NCBI GenBank assembly: GCA_000955785.1
Contig: JYOD01000148.1
Coordinates: 1-60,035 of the forward strand
Direction of reading: 5' to 3'
Origin: Burkholderiaceae bacterium 16
GTDB lineage: Bacteria; Pseudomonadota; Gammaproteobacteria; Burkholderiales; Burkholderiaceae
Length of the DNA: 60,035 nt
Below are positions 42,145 to 51,124 of the stretch, piece by piece. Every line of letters begins with the position of its first letter. Positions within the stretch are counted from its first letter, which is position 1. Below the pieces are notes generated by a model that ran no database searches, was not told the DNA's origin, and was given only the letters and a program-made list of their open reading frames with translations. The translations under genes were made by a program, and so were the position numbers.

Positions 42145-42933
42145 ATGAAGTGGAACACGAAGCTCTTCCTTGGACTCATTGCATCGGGTGCGATGCTGTC
42201 GTCTGCCAGCGCGCAGCAGCCGCAGGTCTTGCGCATGGGCCTGAACCCGACTTATCCGCCGTTCGAGAGCAAATCGCCGTCAGGCGAGGTGCAAGGCTTC
42301 GACATCGATGTGGGCAACGCCATCTGCAAGAAGCTGAACGTCAAGTGCGTCTGGGTCGAGAACGATTTCGACGGGCTGATTCCCGCGTTGCAGGCACGCA
42401 AGTTTGATGTCGTGAACTCCGCCATGAACATTACCGAGAAGCGCAAGCTGATCATCGACTTCACGCCGCCGCTTTACGTCGTACCGATCCAACTGGTAGC
42501 AAAGCGCTCGGCCAGGCTCCAGCCGACCGTGGAGAGCCTGAAAGGCAAGTCCGTTGGCGTAATGCGAGGCACCACCCAGGAGGCCTACCTGCAAAAGCAC
42601 TGGGCCATGGGCGGCGTTGAAATTGTCTCGTACCAGGACCAGGCGCAAGTCTTTGCCGACCTGATCGCCGGACGCATCGACGGCGCCGTGCAGGAGTCCC
42701 AGACCGCGCTGGACGGTTTGCTGGGCAAGCCTGAAGGACGTGAATTCGATTTCGCCGGTCAAGCCCTGGTCGATCCCGCCACGCTCGGCGTAGGCACCGG
42801 CCTTGGCATTCGCAAGGGCGACGACGCGCTGCGCGAGAGGCTGCTCGGTGCCATCGCCGCGCTGAAAAAGGACGGGACGTTGTCGGAGCTGTCGCACAAG
42901 TACTTCAAGCGCGACATCATCGTAAAGGACTAG
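42145..42933 (+). CDS. periplasmic substrate-binding protein for basic/polar amino acids
   Basis: A 262-residue SBP of family 3 with a cleavable signal peptide (MKWNTKLFLGLIASGAML ending ASA-Q). Mature protein: VLRMGLNPTYPPFESKSPSGEVQGFDIDVGNAIC, then NDFDGLIPALQARKFDVVNSAMNITEKRK, matching ArgT/HisJ/AotJ proteins. The Asp that contacts the ligand alpha-amino group is expected near AGRIDGAVQES. It is separated from its permease genes by a D-amino acid dehydrogenase gene, all in one direction. Arginine or ornithine is the likely cargo from context. Confidence 0.9.
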   Translation: MKWNTKLFLGLIASGAMLSSASAQQPQVLRMGLNPTYPPFESKSPSGEVQGFDIDVGNAICKKLNVKCVWVENDFDGLIPALQARKFDVVNSAMNITEKRKLIIDFTPPLYVVPIQLVAKRSARLQPTVESLKGKSVGVMRGTTQEAYLQKHWAMGGVEIVSYQDQAQVFADLIAGRIDGAVQESQTALDGLLGKPEGREFDFAGQALVDPATLGVGTGLGIRKGDDALRERLLGAIAALKKDGTLSELSHKYFKRDIIVKD

Positions 42934-43016
42934 CCGCGGCGGGCCCGGCGGTACGCCGGGTCCCGCTGCCGATCGGGACGTGCGCGTGGAAATTCGTTGA
43001 TTTGCGGAGTGTTGGC

Positions 43017-44261
43017 GTGGATGCAGATGTCGTTGTAATTGGGGCCGGGATTATCGGTGTCAGTGTGGCTGTCCACCTGGCGCAACGCGGCCGCAGGGTA
43101 ATCCTGGCGGACAAGCGCGCTCCTGGCGAGGAGACCAGTTTTGGCAATGCGGGATTGATCGAGAGGGCGTCCGTCGTGCCTTACGGTTTCCCGCGGGATC
43201 TAGCCACGCTGGTCCGCTACGCGGGCAACCGGGAGACCGCCATGCGGTATGACGTGCGCGCGTTGCCTTCGATCTTGCCGTGGCTGGCACGCTACTGGCA
43301 TCAGTCGGCGCCACGGCGGCTTGCGCGCGCGAGTCAGGACATGCTGCCCCTCATCGTGCAAAGCGTCGCCGAACACGACAAGCTGATTGCGCTTGCCGGC
43401 CTGCAGTCTTTGGTCAGGCCAGGCGGGTGGATCGAGGCGTTCCGCACGGAGGCTGCCTTTGAAAAGCGCCTGTCGGCCTGCGAGCCGCTTGCCTTGCGGC
43501 ACGGGCTTGACATGCGCGCATTGAACCAGGCCGCGCTGGAACAGACAGAGCCGGGCCTCGGGCCTGGATTTGTCGGCGCGCTTCATTGGGTCGATCCGAA
43601 GAGCGTCACGGACCCGGGGGCGCTGACGAAGGGGTATGCCCGCCTGCTCCAGTCCATAGGCGGAACGATCGTGCAGGCGACGGTCTTGCAGCTCACGCAA
43701 AGCGGGGGTGCGTGGCGCGTGCGTACCGACGGCGAAGCGCTCTCGGCCAGCGAAGTGGTCATTGCGCAGGGGCCCTGGTCGTGCCAGCTGATCGCGCCAC
43801 TGGGTTACCGCATTCCGCTGGTGGGCAAGCGGGGATACCACATGCACTATCAGTCGGAGGCCAGCGTCGGCCAGCGCTTTCCGGTAGTCGACAGCGAAGT
43901 CGGCTATGTGGTTGCGCCAATGCAAAGAGGGTTGAGGCTGACCACCGGTGTCGAGCTGTCGTCAAGCTCAAGCTTGCCGACTCCGATCCAGCTCGACCGG
44001 GCGGAGAAAAAGGCGAAGGGGATCTTCAGGCTGGGCAAGCGGCTGGACGATCAGCCGTGGATGGGGCGCCGGCCTTGCACGCCGGATATGCGCCCGGTGA
44101 TCGGCCCGGCGGGGCGGCACAAGGGGCTCTGGTTCGCGTTCGGGCATAACCATCACGGCTTGACCCTGGGTCCGGTGACAGGCCGCCTGCTTGCGGAAAT
44201 GATGACGGAAGGCAAGCCCTTCACGGACCCGGTGCCTTATCGCCCCGGACGCTTCGACTAG
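43017..44261 (+). CDS. FAD-dependent D-amino acid dehydrogenase (DadA/DauA-like)
   Basis: A 414-residue flavoprotein of the DAO family. It would oxidise a D-amino acid to the imino acid and pass electrons to the respiratory chain. DADVVVIGAGIIGVSVAVHL is the FAD motif. GNAGLIERASVVPYG, KRGYHMHYQSEA and GPAGRHKGLWFAFGHNHHGLTLGPVTG are DadA-family blocks. A GTG start at 43017 with GGAG 7 nt upstream is preferred to a TTG at 43002. Its place inside an arginine transporter operon with a DauR-like regulator and RidA suggests D-arginine or another basic D-amino acid. Confidence 0.85.
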   Translation: MDADVVVIGAGIIGVSVAVHLAQRGRRVILADKRAPGEETSFGNAGLIERASVVPYGFPRDLATLVRYAGNRETAMRYDVRALPSILPWLARYWHQSAPRRLARASQDMLPLIVQSVAEHDKLIALAGLQSLVRPGGWIEAFRTEAAFEKRLSACEPLALRHGLDMRALNQAALEQTEPGLGPGFVGALHWVDPKSVTDPGALTKGYARLLQSIGGTIVQATVLQLTQSGGAWRVRTDGEALSASEVVIAQGPWSCQLIAPLGYRIPLVGKRGYHMHYQSEASVGQRFPVVDSEVGYVVAPMQRGLRLTTGVELSSSSSLPTPIQLDRAEKKAKGIFRLGKRLDDQPWMGRRPCTPDMRPVIGPAGRHKGLWFAFGHNHHGLTLGPVTGRLLAEMMTEGKPFTDPVPYRPGRFD

Positions 44262-44322
44262 CCCGCCGATGCATGCGATGACGAAGGCGCGGGCGAGAGA
44301 AACAGGATGACAGGAGTTACCA

Positions 44323-45009
44323 ATGCTGCATGGATATGGCTGGGTGATAGCGCTAGGGACGTGGCAGACCGTCAAGCTGGCACTGCTCTCCCTTTTGCTG
44401 GCAATTGTGCTGGGCTTGCTTGGCGCCAGCGCCAAGGTGTCGAAGGTCGGCGCGCTTAACAAGGTCGCGTCGGTCTATACGACGCTCATCCGTGGCGTGC
44501 CGGACCTGGTGCTGATGCTGCTGCTGTTCTACAGCATCCAGATGTGGCTGAACCGGGTCACGGACTATATGCAGGTTAATCAGGTCGATATCGATCCCTT
44601 CGTAGCGGGCGTGATGACGATCGGCTTTATCTACGGCGCTTACTTTACCGAGACCTTCCGCGGGGCGTTCATGTCGGTGCCGGCCGGACAGATCGAGGCG
44701 GGCGTGTCGACCGGCATGTCTGGCCTGCAGGTATTCAGGCGCATCCTGTTTCCGCAGATGATGCGGTTCGCCCTGCCTGGCATTGCCAACAACTGGCAGG
44801 TGCTGGTCAAGGCCACGGCGCTGGTCTCCCTGATCGGGCTGACGGATCTGGTGAAGGTCGCGCTGGACGCCGGGAAGAGCACGTTCAGCATGTTCCATTT
44901 CATCCTGGTTGCGGCGCTTATCTACCTCGCGCTGACATCCGTTTCCAACCTGGTGCTGGCGTGGCTAGGCAAGCGCTACTCGCTTGGCGTAAGGGAGGCA
45001 AAAATCTGA
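44323..45009 (+). CDS. amino acid ABC permease (HisQ/ArtQ/AotQ type)
   Basis: A 228-residue inner-membrane permease with five hydrophobic segments. The N-terminal block GTWQTVKLALLSLLLAIVLGLL, VYTTLIRGVPDLVLMLLLFY, and the EAA loop AGVSTGMSGLQVFRRILFPQMMRFALPG define it. The following permease gene starts inside its stop codon (TGATG), so the two are translationally coupled. Confidence 0.94.
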   Translation: MLHGYGWVIALGTWQTVKLALLSLLLAIVLGLLGASAKVSKVGALNKVASVYTTLIRGVPDLVLMLLLFYSIQMWLNRVTDYMQVNQVDIDPFVAGVMTIGFIYGAYFTETFRGAFMSVPAGQIEAGVSTGMSGLQVFRRILFPQMMRFALPGIANNWQVLVKATALVSLIGLTDLVKVALDAGKSTFSMFHFILVAALIYLALTSVSNLVLAWLGKRYSLGVREAKI

Positions 45010-45722
45010 TGGACCTGCTACTTGAGTACTGGAGGGCCTACCTCTATTCGGATGGCACAAAAATGACCGGCCTGGTCATGACGCTCTGGCTGCTGGTGCT
45101 GTCGCTTGGCATCGGCTTTGTGGCCGCGGTGCCGCTGGCGGTGGCGCGCACCTCGTCGTGCCGCGCCTTGTCGATGCCCGTGCGCTTCTACACCTATCTC
45201 TTTCGCGGTACGCCACTGTATGTGCAGTTGCTGCTGATCTACTCCGGCGTATATGGCCTGACCGTGGTCCGGGACGTGGATATGCTCAATCAATTCTTCC
45301 GTAACGGGTTCAATTGCACGATCCTGGCGTTCGCCCTGAACACCTGTGCCTACACCACGGAGATTTTTGCCGGGGCGATTGCGAGCACAGCCTACGGCGA
45401 AGTGGAGGCGGCGAAAGCTTACGGCATGTCGCGCCTGACGCTCTACCTGCGCGTCATCCTTCCGTCGGCGCTGCGCCGCTCGCTGCCCAACTATGGGAAT
45501 GAAGTCATCCTGATGCTGCACGCGACCACCGTTGCCTTCGTGGCGACCGTGCCGGATCTGCTCAAGGTGGCGCGCGACGCCAATGCGGCGACGTACCGAT
45601 CGTTCGAGTCCTTTGGCATTGCCGCGTTGCTGTACCTAGCCGTGTCGCTCGCCATCGTTCACCTGTTCCGCAAGGCGGAGCACAAATGGCTGGCCTTCCT
45701 GCGGCCGGTGGAGAAGAAATAA
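45009..45722 (+). CDS. amino acid ABC permease (HisM/AotM type)
   Basis: A 237-residue second permease. It has GLVMTLWLLVLSLGIGFVAAVPLAVART, FYTYLFRGTPLYVQLLLIYSG, and the EAA loop VEAAKAYGMSRLTLYLRVILPSALRRSLP. Both ends are coupled: the start overlaps the preceding stop, and its TAA overlaps the next ATG (TAATG). Forms the heterodimeric pore with the previous protein. Confidence 0.94.
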   Translation: MDLLLEYWRAYLYSDGTKMTGLVMTLWLLVLSLGIGFVAAVPLAVARTSSCRALSMPVRFYTYLFRGTPLYVQLLLIYSGVYGLTVVRDVDMLNQFFRNGFNCTILAFALNTCAYTTEIFAGAIASTAYGEVEAAKAYGMSRLTLYLRVILPSALRRSLPNYGNEVILMLHATTVAFVATVPDLLKVARDANAATYRSFESFGIAALLYLAVSLAIVHLFRKAEHKWLAFLRPVEKK

Positions 45723-46564
45723 TGTCCTCGTTAGCCATGCAGTCCAATGTACAAGCGTTGCCCGATCATGCGCCGGCCACACAGGCGTCGCAGCAGCGCC
45801 CCGCGCTGATGGCGAGTGATGTCCACAAGAGTTACGGCAGCCACCAGGTGCTCACCGGCGTGTCGCTGCGGGCCGTTCCCGGCGATGTGATTTCCATCAT
45901 CGGTTCCAGCGGTTCCGGCAAGAGTACGTTCCTGCGGTGCATGAACTTTCTCGAGCAACCGGATGCGGGGCAGATCGTTGTGAACGGCGAGCAGGTGAAG
46001 ATGCACACCGGCAAGGATGGCAAGCTGCGGGTGACGGACGCCAGGCAACTGCGCCTGATCCGCACCAGGCTGGCCATGGTTTTCCAGCATTTCAACTTGT
46101 GGTCCCACATGACCGTGTTGCAGAACGTCACGGAAGCCCCGCAGCATGTGCTGGGCGTGAAGAAGAAGGAGGCGCAGGAGTGGGCCGCGCATTGCCTGAA
46201 CAAAGTCGGGCTGACGCAGCAAGCCATGGCCGCCTACCCGGCGCATCTCTCGGGCGGGCAGCAGCAGCGCGTCGCGATTGCCCGGGCCCTTGCCATGCGG
46301 CCCGACGTGCTGCTGTTCGATGAGCCGACCTCGGCGTTGGATCCGGAACTGGTGGGCGAAGTGCTGAGGGTCATGCAGCAACTGGCCGCCGAAGGGCGAA
46401 CCATGGTCGTTGTTACCCATGAAATGGGCTTTGCACGGTCGGTTTCCACGCAGGTGATGTTCCTGCACAAGGGCAAGGTAGAGGAAACCGGGGCCGGAGA
46501 GACGCTGTTTGCAAGCCCGCAGTCGCCGCGGCTGCAGCAGTTCCTCTCGAACAACCTGAAGTAG
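45722..46564 (+). CDS. amino acid ABC ATPase (HisP/AotP type)
   Basis: A 280-residue ATPase with a 35-residue N-terminal extension compared with HisP. Walker A SIIGSSGSGKSTFLRCMNFLE, Q-loop MVFQHFNLWSHMTVLQNV, signature LSGGQQQRVAIARALAMRP, Walker B VLLFDEPTSALDPE and the switch His in VVTHEMG are intact. Last gene of the transporter operon. Confidence 0.95.
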   Translation: MSSLAMQSNVQALPDHAPATQASQQRPALMASDVHKSYGSHQVLTGVSLRAVPGDVISIIGSSGSGKSTFLRCMNFLEQPDAGQIVVNGEQVKMHTGKDGKLRVTDARQLRLIRTRLAMVFQHFNLWSHMTVLQNVTEAPQHVLGVKKKEAQEWAAHCLNKVGLTQQAMAAYPAHLSGGQQQRVAIARALAMRPDVLLFDEPTSALDPELVGEVLRVMQQLAAEGRTMVVVTHEMGFARSVSTQVMFLHKGKVEETGAGETLFASPQSPRLQQFLSNNLK

Positions 46565-46753
46565 GCCGGCGTTCCTGGCTGGGGTGCCGTCGGGGGAGGA
46601 GACAACGATCGCGCCGGGGTTCATGTCCGGCAACGGACGGGGCATGAGGTATCGTTCAGGGTTTGGCCACGCATGGAGCAGGATGCGCGGGTGAGTGGGG
46701 CTCCGCAAGGGGCGCACCGCGTGGCCGGGCGAGGGTACCAACGGGGAACAACG

Positions 46754-47419
46754 ATGAAGAAAGCCAGGGAGACGACAAGGAGTGCCATGCTGCTCAAACG
46801 CTATGCGCCCATTGCGGACAGCATTTCCACGCTGTTCTTTCCATACGCCGAAGTGGTCATTCATGATACGGCGGACCGGAAGGTCATCCACATCTCGAAC
46901 AATCTGTCCCGGCGCGAGGTCGGCGACGACTCGGCGATCGATGAACTGGACATCAACGCCAGGAAGAAGATCTACGGGCCCTATGAGAAGCTGAACTGGG
47001 ATGGCCGGCGCATGCGGTCCATCAGCGTAACGATCGACGGGGACGACGGCAAGCCGGCAGGCGTGATGTGCGTGAATTTCAATATCGCCGTCTTCGAGGA
47101 TATCGGTGCTGCGCTGGAGCTTTTCGTGAAAGGCGTCGGTGTCGCCTCCCGCCCGGTGGACCTGTTCAAGGATGACTGGCAGGAGCGCATCAACATATTC
47201 CTGCACGAATGGCTGCAGAAGCGGCAACTGGCCCTGAACACGCTGACCCGCGATCACAAGCGCGAACTGGTGGAAGCGCTATACGCGGAGGGCGCGTTCA
47301 ACGGCAAGAGCGCGGCGAACTATGTCGCGACGATTCTCGGCATGGGACGCGCTACCGTCTACAAGCATCTCAAGGGCATGCGCGGCGATGCCGAGCCGGC
47401 GCCGGGCGCGGACGAATAG
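46754..47419 (+). CDS. DauR-like regulator (YheO PAS domain plus helix-turn-helix)
   Basis: A 221-residue protein with a YheO-like PAS domain (LKRYAPIADSISTLFFPYAEVVIHDTADRKVIHISNNLSRREVGD split over residues 15-60; GVMCVNFNIAVFEDI) and a C-terminal helix-turn-helix (RELVEALYAEGAFNGKSAANYVATIL, then MGRATVYKHLK). In Pseudomonas aeruginosa DauR of this architecture represses the D-arginine dehydrogenase operon. The ATG at 46754 is preferred; an upstream GTG-rich extension from 46673 has no domain. Its neighbours (D-amino acid dehydrogenase upstream, RidA downstream) match that role. Confidence 0.87.
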   Translation: MKKARETTRSAMLLKRYAPIADSISTLFFPYAEVVIHDTADRKVIHISNNLSRREVGDDSAIDELDINARKKIYGPYEKLNWDGRRMRSISVTIDGDDGKPAGVMCVNFNIAVFEDIGAALELFVKGVGVASRPVDLFKDDWQERINIFLHEWLQKRQLALNTLTRDHKRELVEALYAEGAFNGKSAANYVATILGMGRATVYKHLKGMRGDAEPAPGADE

Positions 47420-47478
47420 GCCATTGGCGGGTCGCGTTGCCCATGACTTCAGGCATCTAATATTCAACGGAGATAGAC

Positions 47479-47949
47479 ATGAGTGAATCGGTGTATGACA
47501 AGCTGGCCCAACTGGACATAACGCTGGATCCCGTCGCCGCGCCGGGGGCGCTGTTCGACATGGCCGTCCAGACAGGCAAGATCCTGTTCGTCTCTGGCCA
47601 CATCGCGCGCAGGCACGGCGCGCCATGGGCCGGCAAGCTCGGGCTGGACGTGGGTACCGTGGAGGGCAGCGCGGCGGCAAGAGCGGTGGCCATAGACCTG
47701 CTTGGCACGTTGCACGCCACGCTTGGCAATCTCAACCGTGTCGCGCGGATCGTCAAGGTGATGAGCCTGGTGAACTCCGCGCCCGATTACACCGAGCAGC
47801 ATATCGTCACGAATGGCGCCTCGGAACTGCTGCTGCAGGTATTCGGCGAAAGAGGGCGCCACGCGCGCAGCGCGTTTGGCGTGGCGCAGCTGCCGATGGG
47901 CGCATGCGTGGAGATCGAAATTGTCGTGGAAGTGGCCGACGCCGCCTGA
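47479..47949 (+). CDS. RidA family enamine/imine deaminase
   Basis: A 156-residue RidA/YjgF family protein. Rid proteins hydrolyse reactive imines released by amino acid oxidation or PLP enzymes. The fold core LFVSGHIARRHGAPWAGKLG and VARIVKVMSLVNSAPDYTEQHIVTNGASELLLQVFGERGRHARSAFGVAQLP is visible. The usual catalytic Arg near the start of the last block (R-S-A-F-G-V) is present. It has a longer form than RidA proper (about 128 residues) and resembles the YjgF-like group of about 150. It fits as the imine hydrolase acting after the D-amino acid dehydrogenase. Confidence 0.88.
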   Translation: MSESVYDKLAQLDITLDPVAAPGALFDMAVQTGKILFVSGHIARRHGAPWAGKLGLDVGTVEGSAAARAVAIDLLGTLHATLGNLNRVARIVKVMSLVNSAPDYTEQHIVTNGASELLLQVFGERGRHARSAFGVAQLPMGACVEIEIVVEVADAA

Positions 47950-47988
47950 CGAGCAACGGTTCCCGCACCTGCGGCGGACCCTCCGGGC

Positions 47989-50430
47989 TTAGCCTCCGCT
48001 TTCCTTTTCCAGCACCTCGCCCAGCGCGTCATCCACCGTTTCCAGCATCACGAAACGCAACTGGCTGCGCGCGTCCGCCGGCAGGTCATCAAGGTCGGGG
48101 GCGTTGCGCGCGGGCAGCAGCACGGTCTTGATACCGCCGCGCAGGGCAGCTAGCACCTTCTCCTTGATGCCGCCGACCGGCAGCACGATGCCGCGCAGGC
48201 TGATCTCGCCGGTCATGGCGCAGTCGCTGCGCACCGGCCGGCCCATCAGCAGCGAGGCCATGGCGATGAACATGGCTACGCCGGCGCTGGGCCCATCCTT
48301 GGGAACGGCGCCGGCGGGCACGTGGACATGAATGTCGTGCTTGTCGAAGCGGCCGCAATCGATGTGCAGGGACTCGCAGCGCGACTTGACCAGGGTCAGC
48401 GCCGCCTGCGCGCTTTCCTTCATCACATCGCCAAGCTGGCCGGTGAGCAGCAGCCTGCCGCCGCCCGGTGTGCTGCCCGCCTCGATGAAGAGCAGGTCGC
48501 CGCCAACCGGGGTCCATGCCAGGCCGGTTGCCACGCCCGGCAGGCTGGTGCGCAAAGCCGATTCGCTCTCGAAGCGGCGATGCCCCAGGATGGACGGCAG
48601 GTCGTCAGGCCCGATGCGTTTGCTGGTGGCCGGATCCTCGGCCACCAGCATTGCCACATGGCGTAGGACCGCGCCGATCTGCCGTTCGAGACTGCGCACG
48701 CCGGCCTCGCGCGTGTAGTCGCGGATGATGGCGGCCAAGGCCTCCTCGGTCAGTTCGCATTGCGCCGGCGCCAGGCCGCACGCTTCGAGCTGGCGGGGCA
48801 GCAGGTAGCGCCGCGCGATCTGCGCCTTCTCGGCCTCTGTGTAGCCGGCCAGTTCCAGCATTTCCATGCGATCGCGCAGGGGGCCCGGGATGGTTTCCAA
48901 CTGATTCGCGGTGGCGATGAAGACAATGGCCGACAGGTCGAAGGTCACGCCCAGGTAGTTATCGCGAAAACTCGCGTTCTGGCCGGGATCCAGGATTTCG
49001 AGCATGGCGGCTGCCGGATCGTCGTGCACGCCCTGGCCAAGCTTGTCGAGTTCGTCGAGCAGCATCACGCAGTTGCGCGCGCCGGCCTTGCGGATTGCCT
49101 GGATGATGTTGCCTGGCATGGCACCGATATAAGTGCGCCGATGGCCGCGCAGTTCCGACTCATCATGCAGGCCGCCCAGGCTCACCCGCACGAAAGGCCG
49201 CTCCATCGCCCGCGCGATGCTCTGACCAAGCGAGGTCTTGCCCACGCCGGGCGGCCCGACGAAGCAAAGGATCGGGCCCTTGCCGTGCGGATTCAGCTTC
49301 CTGACGCCGAGATACTCCAGGATGCGGCGCTTGATCTTGTTCAGCCCGTAGTGTTCGTCGTCAAGGATCTGGCGCGCCCGCGCGATATCGATGGGCTTCT
49401 CATCGGGAAGGCGCCACGGCATCTCGGTCAGCCATTCAAGGTAGCTGATGCTGATCGAGTACTCGCCGGAGGCTTCCGGCATCCGTTCCAGCCGGGCCAG
49501 TTCCTTGCGCGCATGCGATTCGACCTCGGGCGGCATGCCGGCGGCGGCGATCGCTTCGGCCAGCTTGCGGATCTCCTCGTGGCTCTCCGTGTTCTCGCCC
49601 AGTTCGTGCTGGATGGTCTTGAGCTGTTCGCGCAGCATCATCTCGCGCTGGCGCTGGTCCAGTCTGCCGCGGGTTTGTTCCGCGATCTCGCGGGACAGGC
49701 GCAGCACTTCGATGCGCGCTGCCACGGCATCCGTCACCCGGTCCAGCCGCTTGCACAGCTCAAGCGTTTCGAGGATCTCCTGCTTGCGCTCCAGCGCGAT
49801 GTCGACCAGCCCGGCCAGCGTGTCCGCCAGCAAGCCGGGCGACTCGATCGCCTGCAGGGAACCGGGCAATTCCGCCGGGGTGCCTGGCAGCAGCGCGAAC
49901 ATGTCCGCCGCGCGTTCCTTCAGGACCAGCGCGCGTGCTTCGATGTTCGGGTCGCGCTGCGTGGGTTCGGCAAGCATCTCCACCCTGGCGGCCAGAAAGG
50001 GGTAGCCGGTCAGCGGTTCGAGCAGCAGGAAGCGCTGGGCGCCCTGGCAAACCAGGTGATGGGTCCCATCCGGGCTGGTCACATAGCGCAGCACATTGGC
50101 CACGGTACCCATGCCATAGAGCGCATCGAGTTCCGGATCTTCGGCCTGCGGGTCACGCTGGAGCACCACCCCGAGCGGGAGCTGGCCCAGTACGGCCGCG
50201 CTCACGCCTGCCTTCGCGCGCTCGCGTCCAATTGCCAGCGGGATTGCCAGGCCGGGGAAGAGGACGATATTGCGGACCGGGAGCAGGATGAGTCCATCGG
50301 GCGGCAGCGCGGACGGCGAGCCGCCGTCGGCCGCTTCGGTAGCTTGCGCAACGCTGCCTTGTTCCACGCTTTGCGCAATCTCCCCACTCTGCCTGGTCAA
50401 GGCGGATTCGCCTCCGACATCGGTGCTCAT
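47989..50430 (-). CDS. lon: ATP-dependent protease Lon (LonA type)
   Basis: An 813-residue Lon protease. It has an N-terminal substrate domain (LILLPVRNIVLFPGLAIPLAIGRE from about residue 48), a coiled region, an AAA+ domain with Walker A GPPGVGKTSLG (about residue 390) and Walker B MLLDELDKLG, and a C-terminal protease domain. The catalytic Ser is in KDGPSAGVAMF (about 716) and the Lys in GGIKEKVLAAL (about 758). The ATG at 50430 follows AGGAG. About 40 Gln/Ser/Ala-rich residues precede the usual start. It lies 89 nt downstream of an Hsp20 gene; together a heat-stress unit, probably an accessory Lon copy. Confidence 0.95.
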   Translation of the reverse strand: MSTDVGGESALTRQSGEIAQSVEQGSVAQATEAADGGSPSALPPDGLILLPVRNIVLFPGLAIPLAIGRERAKAGVSAAVLGQLPLGVVLQRDPQAEDPELDALYGMGTVANVLRYVTSPDGTHHLVCQGAQRFLLLEPLTGYPFLAARVEMLAEPTQRDPNIEARALVLKERAADMFALLPGTPAELPGSLQAIESPGLLADTLAGLVDIALERKQEILETLELCKRLDRVTDAVAARIEVLRLSREIAEQTRGRLDQRQREMMLREQLKTIQHELGENTESHEEIRKLAEAIAAAGMPPEVESHARKELARLERMPEASGEYSISISYLEWLTEMPWRLPDEKPIDIARARQILDDEHYGLNKIKRRILEYLGVRKLNPHGKGPILCFVGPPGVGKTSLGQSIARAMERPFVRVSLGGLHDESELRGHRRTYIGAMPGNIIQAIRKAGARNCVMLLDELDKLGQGVHDDPAAAMLEILDPGQNASFRDNYLGVTFDLSAIVFIATANQLETIPGPLRDRMEMLELAGYTEAEKAQIARRYLLPRQLEACGLAPAQCELTEEALAAIIRDYTREAGVRSLERQIGAVLRHVAMLVAEDPATSKRIGPDDLPSILGHRRFESESALRTSLPGVATGLAWTPVGGDLLFIEAGSTPGGGRLLLTGQLGDVMKESAQAALTLVKSRCESLHIDCGRFDKHDIHVHVPAGAVPKDGPSAGVAMFIAMASLLMGRPVRSDCAMTGEISLRGIVLPVGGIKEKVLAALRGGIKTVLLPARNAPDLDDLPADARSQLRFVMLETVDDALGEVLEKESGG

Positions 50431-50519
50431 GGTCGTGTCTCCTGCGAGCCTGGCGCGTGTAGCCAGGTCTTCGCGAAAAAATTCGGCAGCGCGCAAAGTC
50501 GGCTTCGCGCAGGTCCCGC

Positions 50520-50924
50520 CTACTCCGACCTCTCGAGGATCAGCACGAGACAGCCATCCACGGATTCGCTCTGCTGCATGCCGTAGCGCCCGGGAGGAAG
50601 CTGGATGTGCCGCTCAAAGCGGCCATAGGGAATCTCAAGGCAGTGCACGGTACCGCCGGCGAAGGCGCGGTGCAGCGCTCGTTCGGCACGGATGCTGAGC
50701 GTGTTGGCATCCAGCCCGATGTCGATGCACTCTGGCTTCACGCCGGGCAGCGCCACCACGACGGCGATCTGCTTGCCCTGCTCGAAGATTTCCACGGGCG
50801 GCTCCCACACCGGGCGCAGGCCAAGCTGGCCGGCCGGGCGGAAGAACTGGCGATGCAAGCGCTCGGCACGCTCGACTGCCTGCAGCGCGGTTTCCCACGT
50901 CGTCATGTTGCGGCCGCTTGGCAT
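50520..50924 (-). CDS. small heat-shock protein (Hsp20/alpha-crystallin family)
   Basis: A 134-residue Hsp20. The alpha-crystallin domain spans about residues 38-130: WEPPVEIFEQGKQIAVVVALPGVKPECIDIGLDAN with EIPYGRFERHIQLPPG, the latter being the usual conserved strand. The usual C-terminal I-x-I motif appears only as VLILERSE. It prevents aggregation of unfolded proteins, ATP-independently. A GAGGAG site precedes the ATG. Likely co-transcribed with lon. Confidence 0.9.
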   Translation of the reverse strand: MPSGRNMTTWETALQAVERAERLHRQFFRPAGQLGLRPVWEPPVEIFEQGKQIAVVVALPGVKPECIDIGLDANTLSIRAERALHRAFAGGTVHCLEIPYGRFERHIQLPPGRYGMQQSESVDGCLVLILERSE

Positions 50925-50970
50925 AGCCGGACTCCTCGCTCACCCTTGGAACAGGCATGGCTGACGCTTC

Positions 50971-50999
50971 ATCAAATGCCACGGGGGCGGCATTGTCAA
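50971..50999 (-). promoter_or_regulatory. candidate promoter of the hsp20-lon unit
   Basis: On the minus strand TTGACA (50999-50994), a 17-bp spacer and TTTGAT (50976-50971), 47 nt before the hsp20 start codon. Looks sigma-70 like; no clear sigma-32 consensus. Confidence 0.45.
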
Positions 51000-51124
51000 T
51001 TGGCTTTTTGGGTCGAGTCCCGAGGGCGGCCTGCCGGCTGGATCACTATCGGGGCATCGGGTGTATGCGCCGCAATCCGGCTTCCTTGCGGTGTCCGGAA
51101 GCGGCGCAACCCGCTGAGCGGAAA

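Noticed and set aside
48760..50586. 608-codon open frame on the plus strand across lon and hsp20
   Set aside because: Antisense to lon, whose AAA+ and protease motifs are unmistakable; the frame itself shows no domain.
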